DNA of 64,000 bases from UBA966 sp046350355. Its GTDB lineage: Bacteria; Planctomycetota; Phycisphaerae; Phycisphaerales; SM1A02. The stretch covers positions 1,238,109 through 1,302,108 of the forward strand of contig JAXMAN010000002.1 in the NCBI GenBank assembly GCA_046350355.1, given 5' to 3'. The translations under genes were made by a program, and so were the position numbers. Within the stretch, counting starts at the first letter, position 1. Each line of letters starts with the position of its first letter. Positions 52,851 through 61,291 of this stretch are shown piece after piece. Below the pieces are notes generated by a model, which worked only from the letters and a program-made list of their open reading frames with translations, was not told the origin of the DNA and did not search any database.

Positions 52851-53195
52851 ATGTCGTTCCGTCCGCTCGAGGTCTCCGTCGATTCCGCTCCCGGCGCGGT
52901 CACCGTCCGCATCGCGGGCGATGTCACCGCGGACTCCATCGACCGCATGCGCCAGGGCATCGCGATGGCGATCTCGCAGAAGCAGCCGAAGCTCATCCTG
53001 GACCTCAGCCAGACCTCCTTCCTGAGCAGCCCCGGCCTCGCGGTGCTCGTGCAGACGCTGCAGCTCACCGCGCGCGGCGGCGGCAAGCTCATCCTCGCGG
53101 CGCCCAACGACCGCGTGCGCGGGATCTTCGAGATCTCCCGCCTCACCGACGTCTTCACGATCGCACCGACTTACGAGGACGCGCTCGCGCGCTGA
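52851..53195 (+). CDS. STAS-domain protein (anti-sigma antagonist / MlaB-like)
   Basis: The 114-residue protein is a single STAS domain. The conserved Ser region is in LILDLSQTSFLSSPGLAVLV, preceded by VTVRIAGDVTADSIDRMRQG and followed by GGGKLILAAPNDRVRGIFEI. Such proteins are phosphorylated anti-sigma antagonists or, as MlaB, a subunit of the lipid-transport ABC complex. Here it ends 4 bp before an mlaE gene, which favours an MlaB-like role. No anti-sigma kinase is nearby. Confidence 0.85.
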   Translation: MSFRPLEVSVDSAPGAVTVRIAGDVTADSIDRMRQGIAMAISQKQPKLILDLSQTSFLSSPGLAVLVQTLQLTARGGGKLILAAPNDRVRGIFEISRLTDVFTIAPTYEDALAR

Positions 53196-53199
53196 ACCG

Positions 53200-54060
53200 A
53201 TGGCCGCCGACTCCGCCCAGAGCGCCGACGGCGATTCCCCCCCGCTGCCGGTCTCCCCGGCGGGCGTGCTGGACCGCTGGATCGACTTCTGGGCAGGCGT
53301 CTTCGGCCTGACGGGCGCGCTCTACTGGCTCTGCCAGGACACCGTCGCCTGGACCTGGCGCGCCTTCGTCACGCGGCAGGTGCGCATCGGCATCGGCGCG
53401 CTCACCGCGCAGATCGTGCGCGTGGGCGTGCGGTCGATCTCGATCGTCGTCCTGGTCAGCGGCTCGATCGGCATCATCCTGGCCTTCCAGACCTCGCCGA
53501 CGCTCGAGCAGTACGGGCAGACGGACAAGGTCGCGAACCTCATCGGCGTCGCGGTCTTCCGCGAGCTGGGGCCGCTCATCGCCGCGATCGTGATGGTCGG
53601 CTTCGCGGGCGCGTCGATCGCCGCCGAGCTGGGCACGATGGTCGTCGGCGAGGAGATCGAGGCGCTCGAGGCGATGGGCCTCAATCCCGTCCGCTACCTG
53701 GTGGTCCCGCGCCTCATCGCGACGGTCGTGAGCCTGCTCGCGCTGGCGGTGATCAGCAACGTGACCGCGGTCTTCTTCGGCATGGTGATCGGCACGACGG
53801 TCCTGGGGATCCCCTACGACCTGTACATGAGCAACACGATCTCCCAGCTGCGGATGCAGGACTTCCTGACCGGCCTGGCGAAGGCCGGCGTCTTCGGGCT
53901 GCTGCTGGGACTGATCGCCTGCTACAACGGCCTGCGCGTCACCGGCGGCGCGGCGGGCGTGGGCCGCGCGACCACCGAGACGGTCGTGCAGACCGTCATC
54001 TTCGTGATCCTGAGCGACCTGCTCTTCAGCACGCTCTTCTACGCCATCGGCTGGACCTGA
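53200..54060 (+). CDS. mlaE: MlaE-family lipid ABC-transporter permease
   Basis: The 286-residue inner-membrane protein has an amphipathic N-terminal helix and about five TM segments. The family signature appears in FRELGPLIAAIVMVGFAGAS, continued by IAAELGTMVVGEEIEALEAM and GLNPVRYLVVPRLIA. It works with an ATPase (MlaF) and a substrate-binding protein (MlaD) in transport of phospholipids between the membranes. Neither follows here: dprA is convergent and overlaps the 3' end by 22 bp. The STAS gene just upstream fits MlaB. Confidence 0.93.
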   Translation: MAADSAQSADGDSPPLPVSPAGVLDRWIDFWAGVFGLTGALYWLCQDTVAWTWRAFVTRQVRIGIGALTAQIVRVGVRSISIVVLVSGSIGIILAFQTSPTLEQYGQTDKVANLIGVAVFRELGPLIAAIVMVGFAGASIAAELGTMVVGEEIEALEAMGLNPVRYLVVPRLIATVVSLLALAVISNVTAVFFGMVIGTTVLGIPYDLYMSNTISQLRMQDFLTGLAKAGVFGLLLGLIACYNGLRVTGGAAGVGRATTETVVQTVIFVILSDLLFSTLFYAIGWT

Positions 54061-55187
54061 CCGCCGCCGCCGCGCGCGCGCTGCAGCAGCAGCGCCGCGA
54101 AGGTCCGCGCGGCCGTCGCCGTCCCCACCTCCAATCCGAGAGCCCTGCCCAGCTCCGCCGCGGGCATCCGCGGCCGTCGCGCGAGCAGCTCCGCCGCGCG
54201 CGCCACCGGCTCGCGCAGCGCCGCGGGCACGCCCACCGCCTCGAGCGCATCCTCCTCCTGCGCGAAGAGCGCCGGCGCGCCATCGCGCACGCCCGCGCCG
54301 CGCAGGATCTCCAGCAGCTCCGCGGGCTGCGTCACCAGGTGCGCCCAGCCGTCGCGGATCGCCGCGTTGCATCCCTCCGAGCGCGGGCTGTCGACCGGGC
54401 CCGGCAGCGCGCAGACCTCGCGCCCGTGGTCGTCCGCGGCGTAGCGCGCGGTGATCAGCGCACCGCTGCTGCGTCCGGCCTCCACCACCAGCACGCCGGC
54501 GCAGAGACCGCTGATGATGCGGTTGCGCCGCGGAAAGTTCGCGGCCAGCGGCGGGTAGAGCGTCGGAAACTCGCTCACCAGCAGCCCGCCCGCGTCGAGG
54601 ATCGCCTCGAAGAGCTCGACATGCTCCGGCGGGTACGGCTCGCCCAGCCCGCAGCCCAGGACTGCGACGGTGCGCCCGCCCACGCGCAGCGCCGCGCGAT
54701 GCGCCTGCGCGTCGACGCCGCGCGCGCCGCCGGAGACGATCACGATCCCGTCCCCCGCGAGCGCCGACGCGAAGCGCCCCGCCTGCGCGAGCCCGTACGC
54801 ACTCGCGCGCCGCGCGCCCACGATCGCGACCGCCTCGCGGCTGGCGACCGCGGGATCGCCGCGCACCCACAGCCCCAGCGGCGGGTACGGGATGCGCGCG
54901 AGCAGCCGCGGCTCGTCCGCGTCGCCGTGGACGACGAAGCGCACTCCCGCCGCCGCCATCCGATCGCGCTCGGCGCGCGTGTCGGTCGCGTCGAGGGCGG
55001 CGCGCACCGCGTCGGCGCGCGCAGGTGGGATCCCCACCGCCGCCGCGAGCGCCGACGCCGGTGCGGCGAGCACCGCCTCGGGCGACCCGAGCGCCGCCAC
55101 CGCGTCGTGGGCGAAGCGCGGGCCCGCGCCCTCGCACAGGAGCAGGCGCAGGACCGCCTCGGGAACCGCATCGGCATCGCGCGCCAT
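54039..55187 (-). CDS. dprA: DNA-processing protein DprA
   Basis: The 382-residue protein loads RecA on incoming single strands during transformation. An N-terminal SAM-like helical region is followed by the Rossmann core: PPLGLWVRGDPAVASREAVA, VGARRASAYGLAQAGRFASA, VIVSGGARGVDAQAHRAALR and VLVVEAGRSSGALITARYAA. A C-terminal winged-helix-like segment (PMPAAELGRALGLEVGTATA, with minor variation) completes it. It overlaps mlaE tail-to-tail by 22 bp. The next gene upstream on the strand is a two-TM protein 125 bp away. Confidence 0.94.
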   Translation of the reverse strand: MARDADAVPEAVLRLLLCEGAGPRFAHDAVAALGSPEAVLAAPASALAAAVGIPPARADAVRAALDATDTRAERDRMAAAGVRFVVHGDADEPRLLARIPYPPLGLWVRGDPAVASREAVAIVGARRASAYGLAQAGRFASALAGDGIVIVSGGARGVDAQAHRAALRVGGRTVAVLGCGLGEPYPPEHVELFEAILDAGGLLVSEFPTLYPPLAANFPRRNRIISGLCAGVLVVEAGRSSGALITARYAADDHGREVCALPGPVDSPRSEGCNAAIRDGWAHLVTQPAELLEILRGAGVRDGAPALFAQEEDALEAVGVPAALREPVARAAELLARRPRMPAAELGRALGLEVGTATAARTFAALLLQRARGGGGQVQPMA

Positions 55188-55312
55188 GCGCGCAACCTAG
55201 GCGCGCCGCGCGGGAGCTCCCCGATTCACCGCTGTTTTTCGTGACGGCAAGCGCGCCCGTTCGCGCGGGTCATCCGCGGAACCGCCGCGCGCGCCCGCGC
55301 CGACGCCGCGCC

Positions 55313-55990
55313 TCAGTCCGCGCCGTGCGCCTGCCCGTTGGACTCGTGCGGCGCCTCGACGCCCATGCGTCGTCCCGCGATCGCGCTCGAGGTCGTCTCG
55401 GCATCGAAGCCCGCGAGCTGCACGCCGCGGGCCTGGCCGTTGGCCAGCCCCATGATGCGCGCCGCCGCGTTCGCCGCCGCGTCGCCCGCGCCCTCCAGCG
55501 AGGGCGGCTCGGGCACGGGCATGCGGATCGGGGCCGAGAGCAGGCCAAGGAAGATGCACATCGCGCCCGCGCCGGCGACCCACAGCGCCTTGCGGCCCAG
55601 CGTCAGGCGGCTCAGGAGCGAGTCGGGAAAGGGCGCGACCACCGGCTGCACCGGCTGCACGGTGGCGTCGACCCACTGGATCGGCGTCTGGCGCGCGCTG
55701 CTGGCGACGGCCAGCGGCGTCTCGCCGCGCGGAACGAGGTTGAGCTGCGAGGCCGCGAGGCGGCGCACGAGCTGCGGCTCGGCGGACTCGAGGTCGTGGA
55801 CGAAGCGGCTGTAGGCCTCCAGGCGGCGGTAGTTCTCCGTCTCGCGCGCGTCCAGGTGGCGCATCTGCGTGCGCATCACCCAGAGGTCGTAGGAGGCGGG
55901 CACCAGGACCGCCGAGGCGACCAGGACCAGCCCAGCCACCAGGAAGAGCCAACCGGGATCGAAGAGAACCGAGGCGCGTCCGTGCCGCAT
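55313..55990 (-). CDS. Two-TM membrane protein of unknown function
   Basis: The 225-residue protein has TM1 at about 12-33 (LFLVAGLVLVASAVLVPASY) and TM2 at about 136-156 (LWVAGAGAMCIFLGLLSAPI). Between them is a roughly 100-residue helical, charged domain (RTQMRHLDARETENYRRLEA; FVHDLESAEPQLVRRLAASQ) expected in the periplasm or cytoplasm depending on topology. The tail is Ala/Gly-rich. I do not recognise a family. It lies downstream of mdh on the same strand with a likely terminator between them. Confidence 0.68.
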   Translation of the reverse strand: MRHGRASVLFDPGWLFLVAGLVLVASAVLVPASYDLWVMRTQMRHLDARETENYRRLEAYSRFVHDLESAEPQLVRRLAASQLNLVPRGETPLAVASSARQTPIQWVDATVQPVQPVVAPFPDSLLSRLTLGRKALWVAGAGAMCIFLGLLSAPIRMPVPEPPSLEGAGDAAANAAARIMGLANGQARGVQLAGFDAETTSSAIAGRRMGVEAPHESNGQAHGAD

Positions 55991-56040
55991 CGAGCAAGTA
56001 TCGGCCGGATCCCGCGCGCCGCTGCAGCGGCCGGAGCGCC

Positions 56041-56080
56041 AAAAGCGACGCGGCGGGCGCCGCCTTCGCGGGCACCCGCC
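56041..56080 (-). terminator. Likely terminator of mdh
   Basis: On the minus strand GGCGGGTGCC (56071-56080) pairs with GGCGCCCGCC (56052-56061) with one G-U pair, and GCGTCGCTTTTGG follows. It lies about 65 bp past the mdh stop. Confidence 0.6.
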
Positions 56081-56143
56081 GCCGTCGTCCCGGCCCGCTC
56101 CCCCGGGGTCCGGGGGGCGCGTCGGGGAACCTCCGGCCCGCCG

Positions 56144-57112
56144 TCAGGCGAGCTCGGGGAACTGCTTCTGGACCGCCGAGACCAGGTCCTTCACGTGGCT
56201 GACGGACTCGGCCATCAGCTTGGACTCGTCGGGGGTCATCTTGATCTGGACGACCTTCTCCATGCCCTTGGCGCCCAGGACCACGGGGACGCCCACGAAG
56301 TAGCCCTTGCCCTTCTGGCCGGGGGCGACGTCGTACTCGTTCTCGCAGTAGGCCGCGCAGGGAATGATGCGCTTCTTGTCCTTGACGATCGCCTCGACCA
56401 TCTGGATCGAGCCCGAGGCGGGCGCGTAGTAGGCGCTGGTGCCCATGAGCTTGACGATCTCGCCGCCGCCGACCTTGGCGCGCTCGACGCACTCCTGGAT
56501 CTCGGAGGCGGGCAGGAGCTGGTCGATCGGGATGCCCGCGACGCTGGTGAAGCGCGGCAGCGGGACCATGTCGTCGCCGTGGCCGCCCAGCAGCAGCGAG
56601 GTGATGTCCTCGATCGAGCAGCCGAGCTTCATGGCGAGGAAGGTGCGGAAGCGGGCGACGTCCAGCGCGCCGGCCTGGCCCAGGATGCGGTTGGTCGGGA
56701 AGCCCGAGACCTTCCAGGCGGTGTAGACCATCGCGTCGAGCGGGTTGCTGACGATGATCAGGACCGCGTTGGGCGAGTGCTTGGCGACCTGCTCCGTCAC
56801 GTCCTTGACGATCTTGACGTTGACGCCGATCAAGTCGTCGCGGCTCATGCCGGGCTTGCGGGGCATGCCGGCGGTGATGACCACCACGTCGGAGTTGGCG
56901 GTGTCCTTGTAGTCGCTGGTGCCGACGATCTGCGCGTCGAAGCGCTCGATCGGGCCGCACTGCGCCAGGTCGAGGGCCTTGCCCTGCGCGACGCCGACGC
57001 GGTCGGGGATGTCCAGCAGCACGATGTCGCCGAGCTCCTTCGCGGCGGCCCAGTGGGCGCAGGTGGCTCCGACGTTTCCAGCTCCGATGATCGAGATCTT
57101 CGCGCGACGCAC
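56144..57112 (-). CDS. mdh: Malate dehydrogenase
   Basis: The 322-residue LDH-like malate dehydrogenase interconverts malate and oxaloacetate. The NAD loop is ISIIGAGNVGATCAHWAAAK. The substrate loop GMPRKPGMSRDDL has Arg at the position that marks malate instead of lactate enzymes. The catalytic His is in LLLGGHGDDMVPL. The start is GTG, supported by GGAG 7 bp upstream. It is divergent from ndh with 113 bp between starts, in which palindrome copy 3 lies. Confidence 0.94.
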   Translation of the reverse strand: MRRAKISIIGAGNVGATCAHWAAAKELGDIVLLDIPDRVGVAQGKALDLAQCGPIERFDAQIVGTSDYKDTANSDVVVITAGMPRKPGMSRDDLIGVNVKIVKDVTEQVAKHSPNAVLIIVSNPLDAMVYTAWKVSGFPTNRILGQAGALDVARFRTFLAMKLGCSIEDITSLLLGGHGDDMVPLPRFTSVAGIPIDQLLPASEIQECVERAKVGGGEIVKLMGTSAYYAPASGSIQMVEAIVKDKKRIIPCAAYCENEYDVAPGQKGKGYFVGVPVVLGAKGMEKVVQIKMTPDESKLMAESVSHVKDLVSAVQKQFPELA

Positions 57113-57177
57113 AGAGGTTCTCCGGTGGGGATTTGCGGGAATGCGAGGGGAAACGGCGCATGATACGCCCCCCCGGG

Positions 57178-57209
57178 GAAAATATGCCGGGCATGCCCGG
57201 CGTATTTTC
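57178..57209. repeat. Dispersed 32-bp palindrome, copy 3
   Basis: Same as copy 1 except A to G at 57202, which still allows a G-U pair. It lies between divergent mdh and ndh, 16 bp before the ndh ATG, so it cannot end either gene as a terminator in the usual way. Confidence 0.9.
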
Positions 57210-57225
57210 CGGCTCCAGCAGCGCG

Positions 57226-58623
57226 ATGCCCACCGCCGACTCCATCCCCCGCGTCGTCGTCATCGGAGGCGGATTCGCCGGCCTCGCGCTGTGCCGCGAG
57301 CTCGCGAAGACGCGCTGCCAGGTCACGCTCGTCGACCGCCGCAACTACCACCTCTTCCAGCCGCTGCTCTACCAGGTCGCGACGGCGGGACTCTCCGGCT
57401 CGGACATCGCGCAGCCGATCCGCCGCATCCTGCGCCGCCAGCGCAACGCCGCGACGCACCTGGGCGAGGTCGCGCGCATCGATCTCGCGCGCCGCGTCGT
57501 CGTCGTGCGGGACGTGCTCGAGCCGGCGGAGCCGGGCGCACGCGCGTCCACCGACGCGCGCGCAGCCATCGCCCGCGAGGTCGAGCTCCCCTACGACTTC
57601 CTCGCCATCGCCTGCGGCGTCGAGACCAACTGGTTCGGCCACGACGCGTGGGCCGAGCACGCGATCGGCCTCAAGACGCTCGCCGACGCCGACCGCATCC
57701 GCGACTCCGTCCTGCGCGCGCTCGAGCAGGCCGAGAACGAGCCCGACGGCTCGCCACGGCGCGCCGCGCTGCTCACGACCGTCGTCATCGGCGGCGGCCC
57801 CACCGGCGTCGAGATGGCGGGCGCGCTCGCCGAGCTCGCGCGCAACGTCTCCGCGCACGACTTCCGCCGCTGCCGCGGCGCGGGCTACCGCGTGCTCCTG
57901 CTCGACCGCGACGACCGGCTGCTCACGAGCTTCGATCCCGCGCTCGCGCAGCGCGCGCGCGAGGACCTCGAGCGCCTGGGCGTGGAAGTGCGCTTCGGCG
58001 CGGCCGTCGAGTCGATCGAGCGCGGCGCCGTCGTCGTGGCGGGCGCGCGCATCGAGGCCGCGACCATCGTCTGGGCCGCCGGCGTGCAGGCGCCCGCGCT
58101 CACGCGCCGCATCGAGCCGCCGGTGACGACCGATCGCGCCGGACGCATCGCCGTCGACGCGCAGCTGCGGGTCCCCGGCCACCCCGAGGTCTTCGCGCTC
58201 GGCGACATCGCGCACATGGACGACGGCACCGGCCGCGGCCACGCGGTTCCCGGCGTCGCGCAGGGCGCGATGCAGAGCGGGCGGTACGCCGGGCGCGCGA
58301 TCCGGAGAATGATCGAGGCGGGCGGCGCGAGCGCCGCGGGCACGGGAGTGACCGCCGCGGACGCGGGCACCACGCGCGCCTCGGACGCCCGCCCCTTCCG
58401 CTACGCGGACAAGGGCTCGCTCGCCACCATCGGCAAGCGCCGCGCGGTCGCGGACCTCGGCGGCTGGCGCTTCGCGGGCACGCCCGCGTGGCTGCTCTGG
58501 CTCTGCATCCACCTGCTCTCGCTCATCGACATCCGCTCCAAGCTCACCGTGCTCATCAAGTGGGCGTGGGCGTACCTCTGGTACGACCCGGCGGGCCGGA
58601 TCCTGGTCGAGCGCGAGCGGTGA
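57226..58623 (+). CDS. ndh: Type II NADH dehydrogenase
   Basis: The 465-residue flavoprotein passes electrons from NADH to quinone without pumping protons. The FAD loop is VVVIGGGFAGLALCRELAKT, with the family LFQPLLYQVATAGLSGSDIA. The NADH loop is VVIGGGPTGVEMAGALAEL, and the second FAD motif is VFALGDIAHMDDG. The C-terminal region (LLWLCIHLLSLIDIRSKLTV) is amphipathic and likely membrane-bound. The ATG at 57226 is the first to give the right N-terminus; an upstream start would read through the palindrome. It converges on the RCC1-like gene with a 4-bp gap. Confidence 0.93.
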   Translation: MPTADSIPRVVVIGGGFAGLALCRELAKTRCQVTLVDRRNYHLFQPLLYQVATAGLSGSDIAQPIRRILRRQRNAATHLGEVARIDLARRVVVVRDVLEPAEPGARASTDARAAIAREVELPYDFLAIACGVETNWFGHDAWAEHAIGLKTLADADRIRDSVLRALEQAENEPDGSPRRAALLTTVVIGGGPTGVEMAGALAELARNVSAHDFRRCRGAGYRVLLLDRDDRLLTSFDPALAQRAREDLERLGVEVRFGAAVESIERGAVVVAGARIEAATIVWAAGVQAPALTRRIEPPVTTDRAGRIAVDAQLRVPGHPEVFALGDIAHMDDGTGRGHAVPGVAQGAMQSGRYAGRAIRRMIEAGGASAAGTGVTAADAGTTRASDARPFRYADKGSLATIGKRRAVADLGGWRFAGTPAWLLWLCIHLLSLIDIRSKLTVLIKWAWAYLWYDPAGRILVERER

Positions 58624-58627
58624 CCGG

Positions 58628-59587
58628 TCAGGGCGTCCCGCTCGCGACCTGCTCCGCGACGATCGTCGTCGCCGGCCCGCAGCCGACGCACTCCACGGGG
58701 CCTTTCGCGCGCACATCGCACTGGGCGCTGTCGCAGGCACCCCACACCCGCACGGTTCCATCCGCGCACAGCGCGACGGTGTGCTCGAGCCCGCATGCGA
58801 TCTGCACCACCGCAGGCATCGCCTCAGGAGGCGTGGACTCGCGACGCCGGTTCCGCCCCCAGCATGCCACGGTGCCGTCGCTTCGCAGCGCGACGCCGTG
58901 CGCGCCGCCGCAGGCGATCTGCACCACCCCGGTGAGGCCGGCCGGCGGCGTCGCCTGGCCGAAGTCGTTCGCGCCCCACGCGACGACGGTGCCGCCGCGC
59001 GTCAGCCCAGGCGCGAAGCCGCGGCCCATCGCGATCCGCCGCAGCGGCGGCGTCCCGGCTGGCGGACGCATGCGCTCCTGCGTCGCCGCGTCTCCCCACA
59101 GGCGAACCGAGCCATCCTCGCCGACCGCCGCGCTCAGCCCCTCGGTGGCCGCGACATCCACCACCCGCCCGAGCTCCGGCGGCGAAATGCACTCGCCGGA
59201 GGCGTTCGAACCCCAGCACCAGACGCGTCCGGCGGCATCCAGTGCGACGACGTGGCTGAGGCTGCACGCGATGGTGGCGATCGCCGGAAGCCCCGCCGGC
59301 GGCGCGAAGGGCTCGGGCGCGGACCGAGCACCCGCCAGCGCATGCACCGCGCCATCATCGGTGAGCACGAACCAGATCGTGAGGTTCGCGACGAGCTGCT
59401 TCACGCGCGCGTCACCCGCGAGCGCGACCGGTCCCGCCTCGGGACTGAGACCCGCGCAACGGAGGTCGATGCGGGCACCCGAAGGACCCTCACCGCACGC
59501 AGCCAGCGCGATTCCGCATGCCAGCAGTCCCGCGGCGCGGAGGAACCCGGTCCGACGATGCTGAAGGCCCCGATCGCTGTCGGTCAT
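58628..59587 (-). CDS. RCC1/BLIP-II-like repeat lipoprotein
   Basis: The 319-residue protein has a lipoprotein signal (FLRAAGLLACGIALAACGEG) with lipobox LAAC. The body has about six RCC1-type blades: VWCWGSNASGECISPPELG, VRLWGDAATQERMRPPAGTP, VVAWGANDFGQATPPAGLTG, VACWGRNRRRESTPPEAMPA and VRVWGACDSAQCD, each followed by a VVQIACG-like strand. A seven-bladed propeller is probable. Start choice: the ATG at 59587 puts 20 residues before the hydrophobic core; the longer in-frame start would cross palindrome copy 4. The target is unknown. Confidence 0.85.
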   Translation of the reverse strand: MTDSDRGLQHRRTGFLRAAGLLACGIALAACGEGPSGARIDLRCAGLSPEAGPVALAGDARVKQLVANLTIWFVLTDDGAVHALAGARSAPEPFAPPAGLPAIATIACSLSHVVALDAAGRVWCWGSNASGECISPPELGRVVDVAATEGLSAAVGEDGSVRLWGDAATQERMRPPAGTPPLRRIAMGRGFAPGLTRGGTVVAWGANDFGQATPPAGLTGVVQIACGGAHGVALRSDGTVACWGRNRRRESTPPEAMPAVVQIACGLEHTVALCADGTVRVWGACDSAQCDVRAKGPVECVGCGPATTIVAEQVASGTP

Positions 59588-59680
59588 GCGCACGCTCCTC
59601 CCCGACTCCGCGCGACCGGAGACTCCGGCGCGCCACCGCGTCAGAAGCCTATTCGCCCCGTGCCCTGCATCGGCTGCCCG

Positions 59681-59712
59681 GAAATCATGCCGGGCATGCC
59701 CGGCATATTTTC
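59681..59712. repeat. Dispersed 32-bp palindrome, copy 4
   Basis: The right arm equals copy 1; the left arm has two base changes (GAAATC for GAAAAT), so the outer stem is imperfect while the 20-bp core is intact. It lies between the RCC1-like gene and tRNA-Ile. Confidence 0.85.
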
Positions 59713-59727
59713 CGCGCGCCAATGCAA

Positions 59728-59752
59728 AGGCCCTCGCCGGTGGCGAGGGCCT
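59728..59752 (-). terminator. Terminator of tRNA-Ile
   Basis: AGGCCCTCGCC (59728-59738) pairs with GGCGAGGGCCT (59742-59752) with a 3-base loop. On the minus strand only TTTGC follows, so the U-tract is short. Confidence 0.6.
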
Positions 59753-59765
59753 CTGTTCGCGGTAA

Positions 59766-59839
59766 TGGGCCAGGGAGGATTCGAACCTCCGACCCCACCC
59801 TTATCAAGGGTGTGCTCTAACCAACTGAGCTACTAGCCC
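59766..59839 (-). tRNA. tRNA-Ile (anticodon GAU)
   Basis: On the minus strand GGGCTAG pairs with CTGGCCC, the D arm is GCTC/GAGC and the anticodon stem CACCC/GGGTG holds TTGATAA, giving GAU. The T arm is GGAGG/CCTCC with TTCGAAT. The discriminator is A and no CCA is encoded. It is a lone tRNA outside the rRNA operon spacer. Confidence 0.95.
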
Positions 59840-59935
59840 GCGGACGGGAGATGATAGCGAACTTCGCCGCCGTCGGCGAGGGCATCGCCACCCCACCTCC
59901 CGCGCTGAAAACCAGCGATAACTGAGGGGCCCGCG

Positions 59936-60556
59936 CTACCGCTCGAGTTCGGCCATGCGCGCGCGCATGCGCTCGGCGTAGCGCAGCTTCGCGAGCGCCA
60001 GCCGCGCCGCCGCGACCGACGGTCCCGGTGCCGCGCCCGCCCCCGCCGACGCAGCGCGGTCGGCGGCCGCTGCGAGCGCCGCCAGCGCCGACGCCACCTC
60101 CGCGCGGACCGTTCCGTGCAGCGCCGCGATCTCCTGCGCGAGCGACGCGCGCGCCGCGGCCGCCTCCGGTGCGCCGGCCTCCGCCGCCGCGACTTCCTCG
60201 ATGCGCTCCCGCAGTTCCATCGTCTCCATCAGGAACGCGGGCGGAAGCGGCAGTTCACCGGGGCTCGCACCGGCGCTCGCACCCGCACTCGCACCCACGC
60301 CGGCTCCACCGACGCTCGACGCGCCGGCCACACCCAGCGCCTCGAGCAGTGCCTCCGCACGCCCGACATCGCCCAGCAGCCGCGCCTTCGCCGCCCCCGC
60401 CTCCGCGGCGCGGCGCAGCAGCTCGTCGCGCTCGAGCGGATCGCGCGCACGGTCGGGATGCAGCCGCGCGGCCACGCGCAGATGCGCGGCCGACACCTGC
60501 GCCGGCGTCACATCGAACGCCAGCGGAAGGCCGAGGATCTCAAAGGGATTCGACAT
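59936..60556 (-). CDS. hscB: Fe-S cluster co-chaperone HscB (J-domain protein)
   Basis: The 206-residue protein starts MSNPFEILGLPLAFDVTPAQ and has the J-domain motif HPD in RVAARLHPDRARD, the contact to an Hsp70. A Gly/Ala/Ser-rich linker (GGAGVGASAGASAGAS) precedes the C-terminal helical HSCB domain (FLMETMELRERIEEVAAAEA). It assists Fe-S cluster transfer from a scaffold. iscU, hscA and fdx are not in the window. The ATG at 60556 is chosen by family alignment. It lies 41 bp after an RRM protein gene on the same strand. Confidence 0.82.
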   Translation of the reverse strand: MSNPFEILGLPLAFDVTPAQVSAAHLRVAARLHPDRARDPLERDELLRRAAEAGAAKARLLGDVGRAEALLEALGVAGASSVGGAGVGASAGASAGASPGELPLPPAFLMETMELRERIEEVAAAEAGAPEAAAARASLAQEIAALHGTVRAEVASALAALAAAADRAASAGAGAAPGPSVAAARLALAKLRYAERMRARMAELER

Positions 60557-60597
60557 CGCGCCATCGCCGCGTCGCGCGCGCGTTGCCGCCGCGTGGC

Positions 60598-61104
60598 TCA
60601 CCACTCGTCGCGGTCGTGGTCGCTGCGGCGATCGCCGCGCTCGCGTCCACCCTTGGGACCGCGGTCGCCGTCGTCGCGTCCGCCGCCGCCACCACCGCCG
60701 TAGCCACCGCGTCCGCCGCGGCCGCCAGGCCCGCCGCCACCGCCGTGTCCGCCGCCACCTCCGCCGTAGCCGCCACCGCCGCCACCTCCATAGCCGCCGC
60801 CACCTCCACCGCCTCCGTAACCACCACCCCCACCACGCGGGCCGCCGGCGCCGCGCTCGGGGCGGGGCTGCGCTTCGTTCACGACCAGGGCGCGGCCCTC
60901 GAAATCCTTACCGTTCAGCGCCGCGATCGCGGCGGCACCCGCCTCCTTGCTCGCCATCGTGACGAAACCAAAGCCGCGCGAGCGGCCGGTCTCACGATCG
61001 CTGCCGATGAAGGCGTCGAGCACCTCGCCGTGCTGCTCGAAGTACGCCTTGAGCCCCTCCGGCGTCGTGCGGAAGCTGAGGTTGCCGACATAGATCCGAT
61101 ACAT
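60598..61104 (-). CDS. RRM RNA-binding protein with Gly-rich tail
   Basis: The 168-residue protein has one RRM at residues 1-80 with RNP2 IYVGNL and RNP1 RGFGFVTM. From about residue 88 the tail is Gly-rich with Gly-Gly-Tyr units (GGGYGGGGGGGGYGGGGGGG) and ends in an acidic/basic RGG-like stretch (GRERGDRRSDHDRDEW). Proteins of this build occur in cyanobacteria and some other bacteria and bind mRNA; the tail may promote condensation. It lies between a second RRM gene and hscB on the same strand. Confidence 0.9.
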   Translation of the reverse strand: MYRIYVGNLSFRTTPEGLKAYFEQHGEVLDAFIGSDRETGRSRGFGFVTMASKEAGAAAIAALNGKDFEGRALVVNEAQPRPERGAGGPRGGGGGYGGGGGGGGYGGGGGGGYGGGGGGHGGGGGPGGRGGRGGYGGGGGGGRDDGDRGPKGGRERGDRRSDHDRDEW

Positions 61105-61291
61105 GCGATGCTCCCAACGGGTCTGCGGGCCCCACGCGGGAGGCCACGCGTCGCGGCGGGCGTTGCTCAACGCCCCAGAACCGCGACCGCAGGATACCAA
61201 TGGGAGCCTCTGCCACGGACGCGCCGGACGCGGTGGCTCACCGCATCGACGGGCCTTCGGCGGCGGGCCGCTTCGGCGGGCCCTCGGCGGC

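Noticed and set aside
49861..59712. A conserved peptide (MPGMPGIFS) at several gene starts
   Set aside because: It comes from translating the dispersed palindrome in upstream frames; the real genes start after it.
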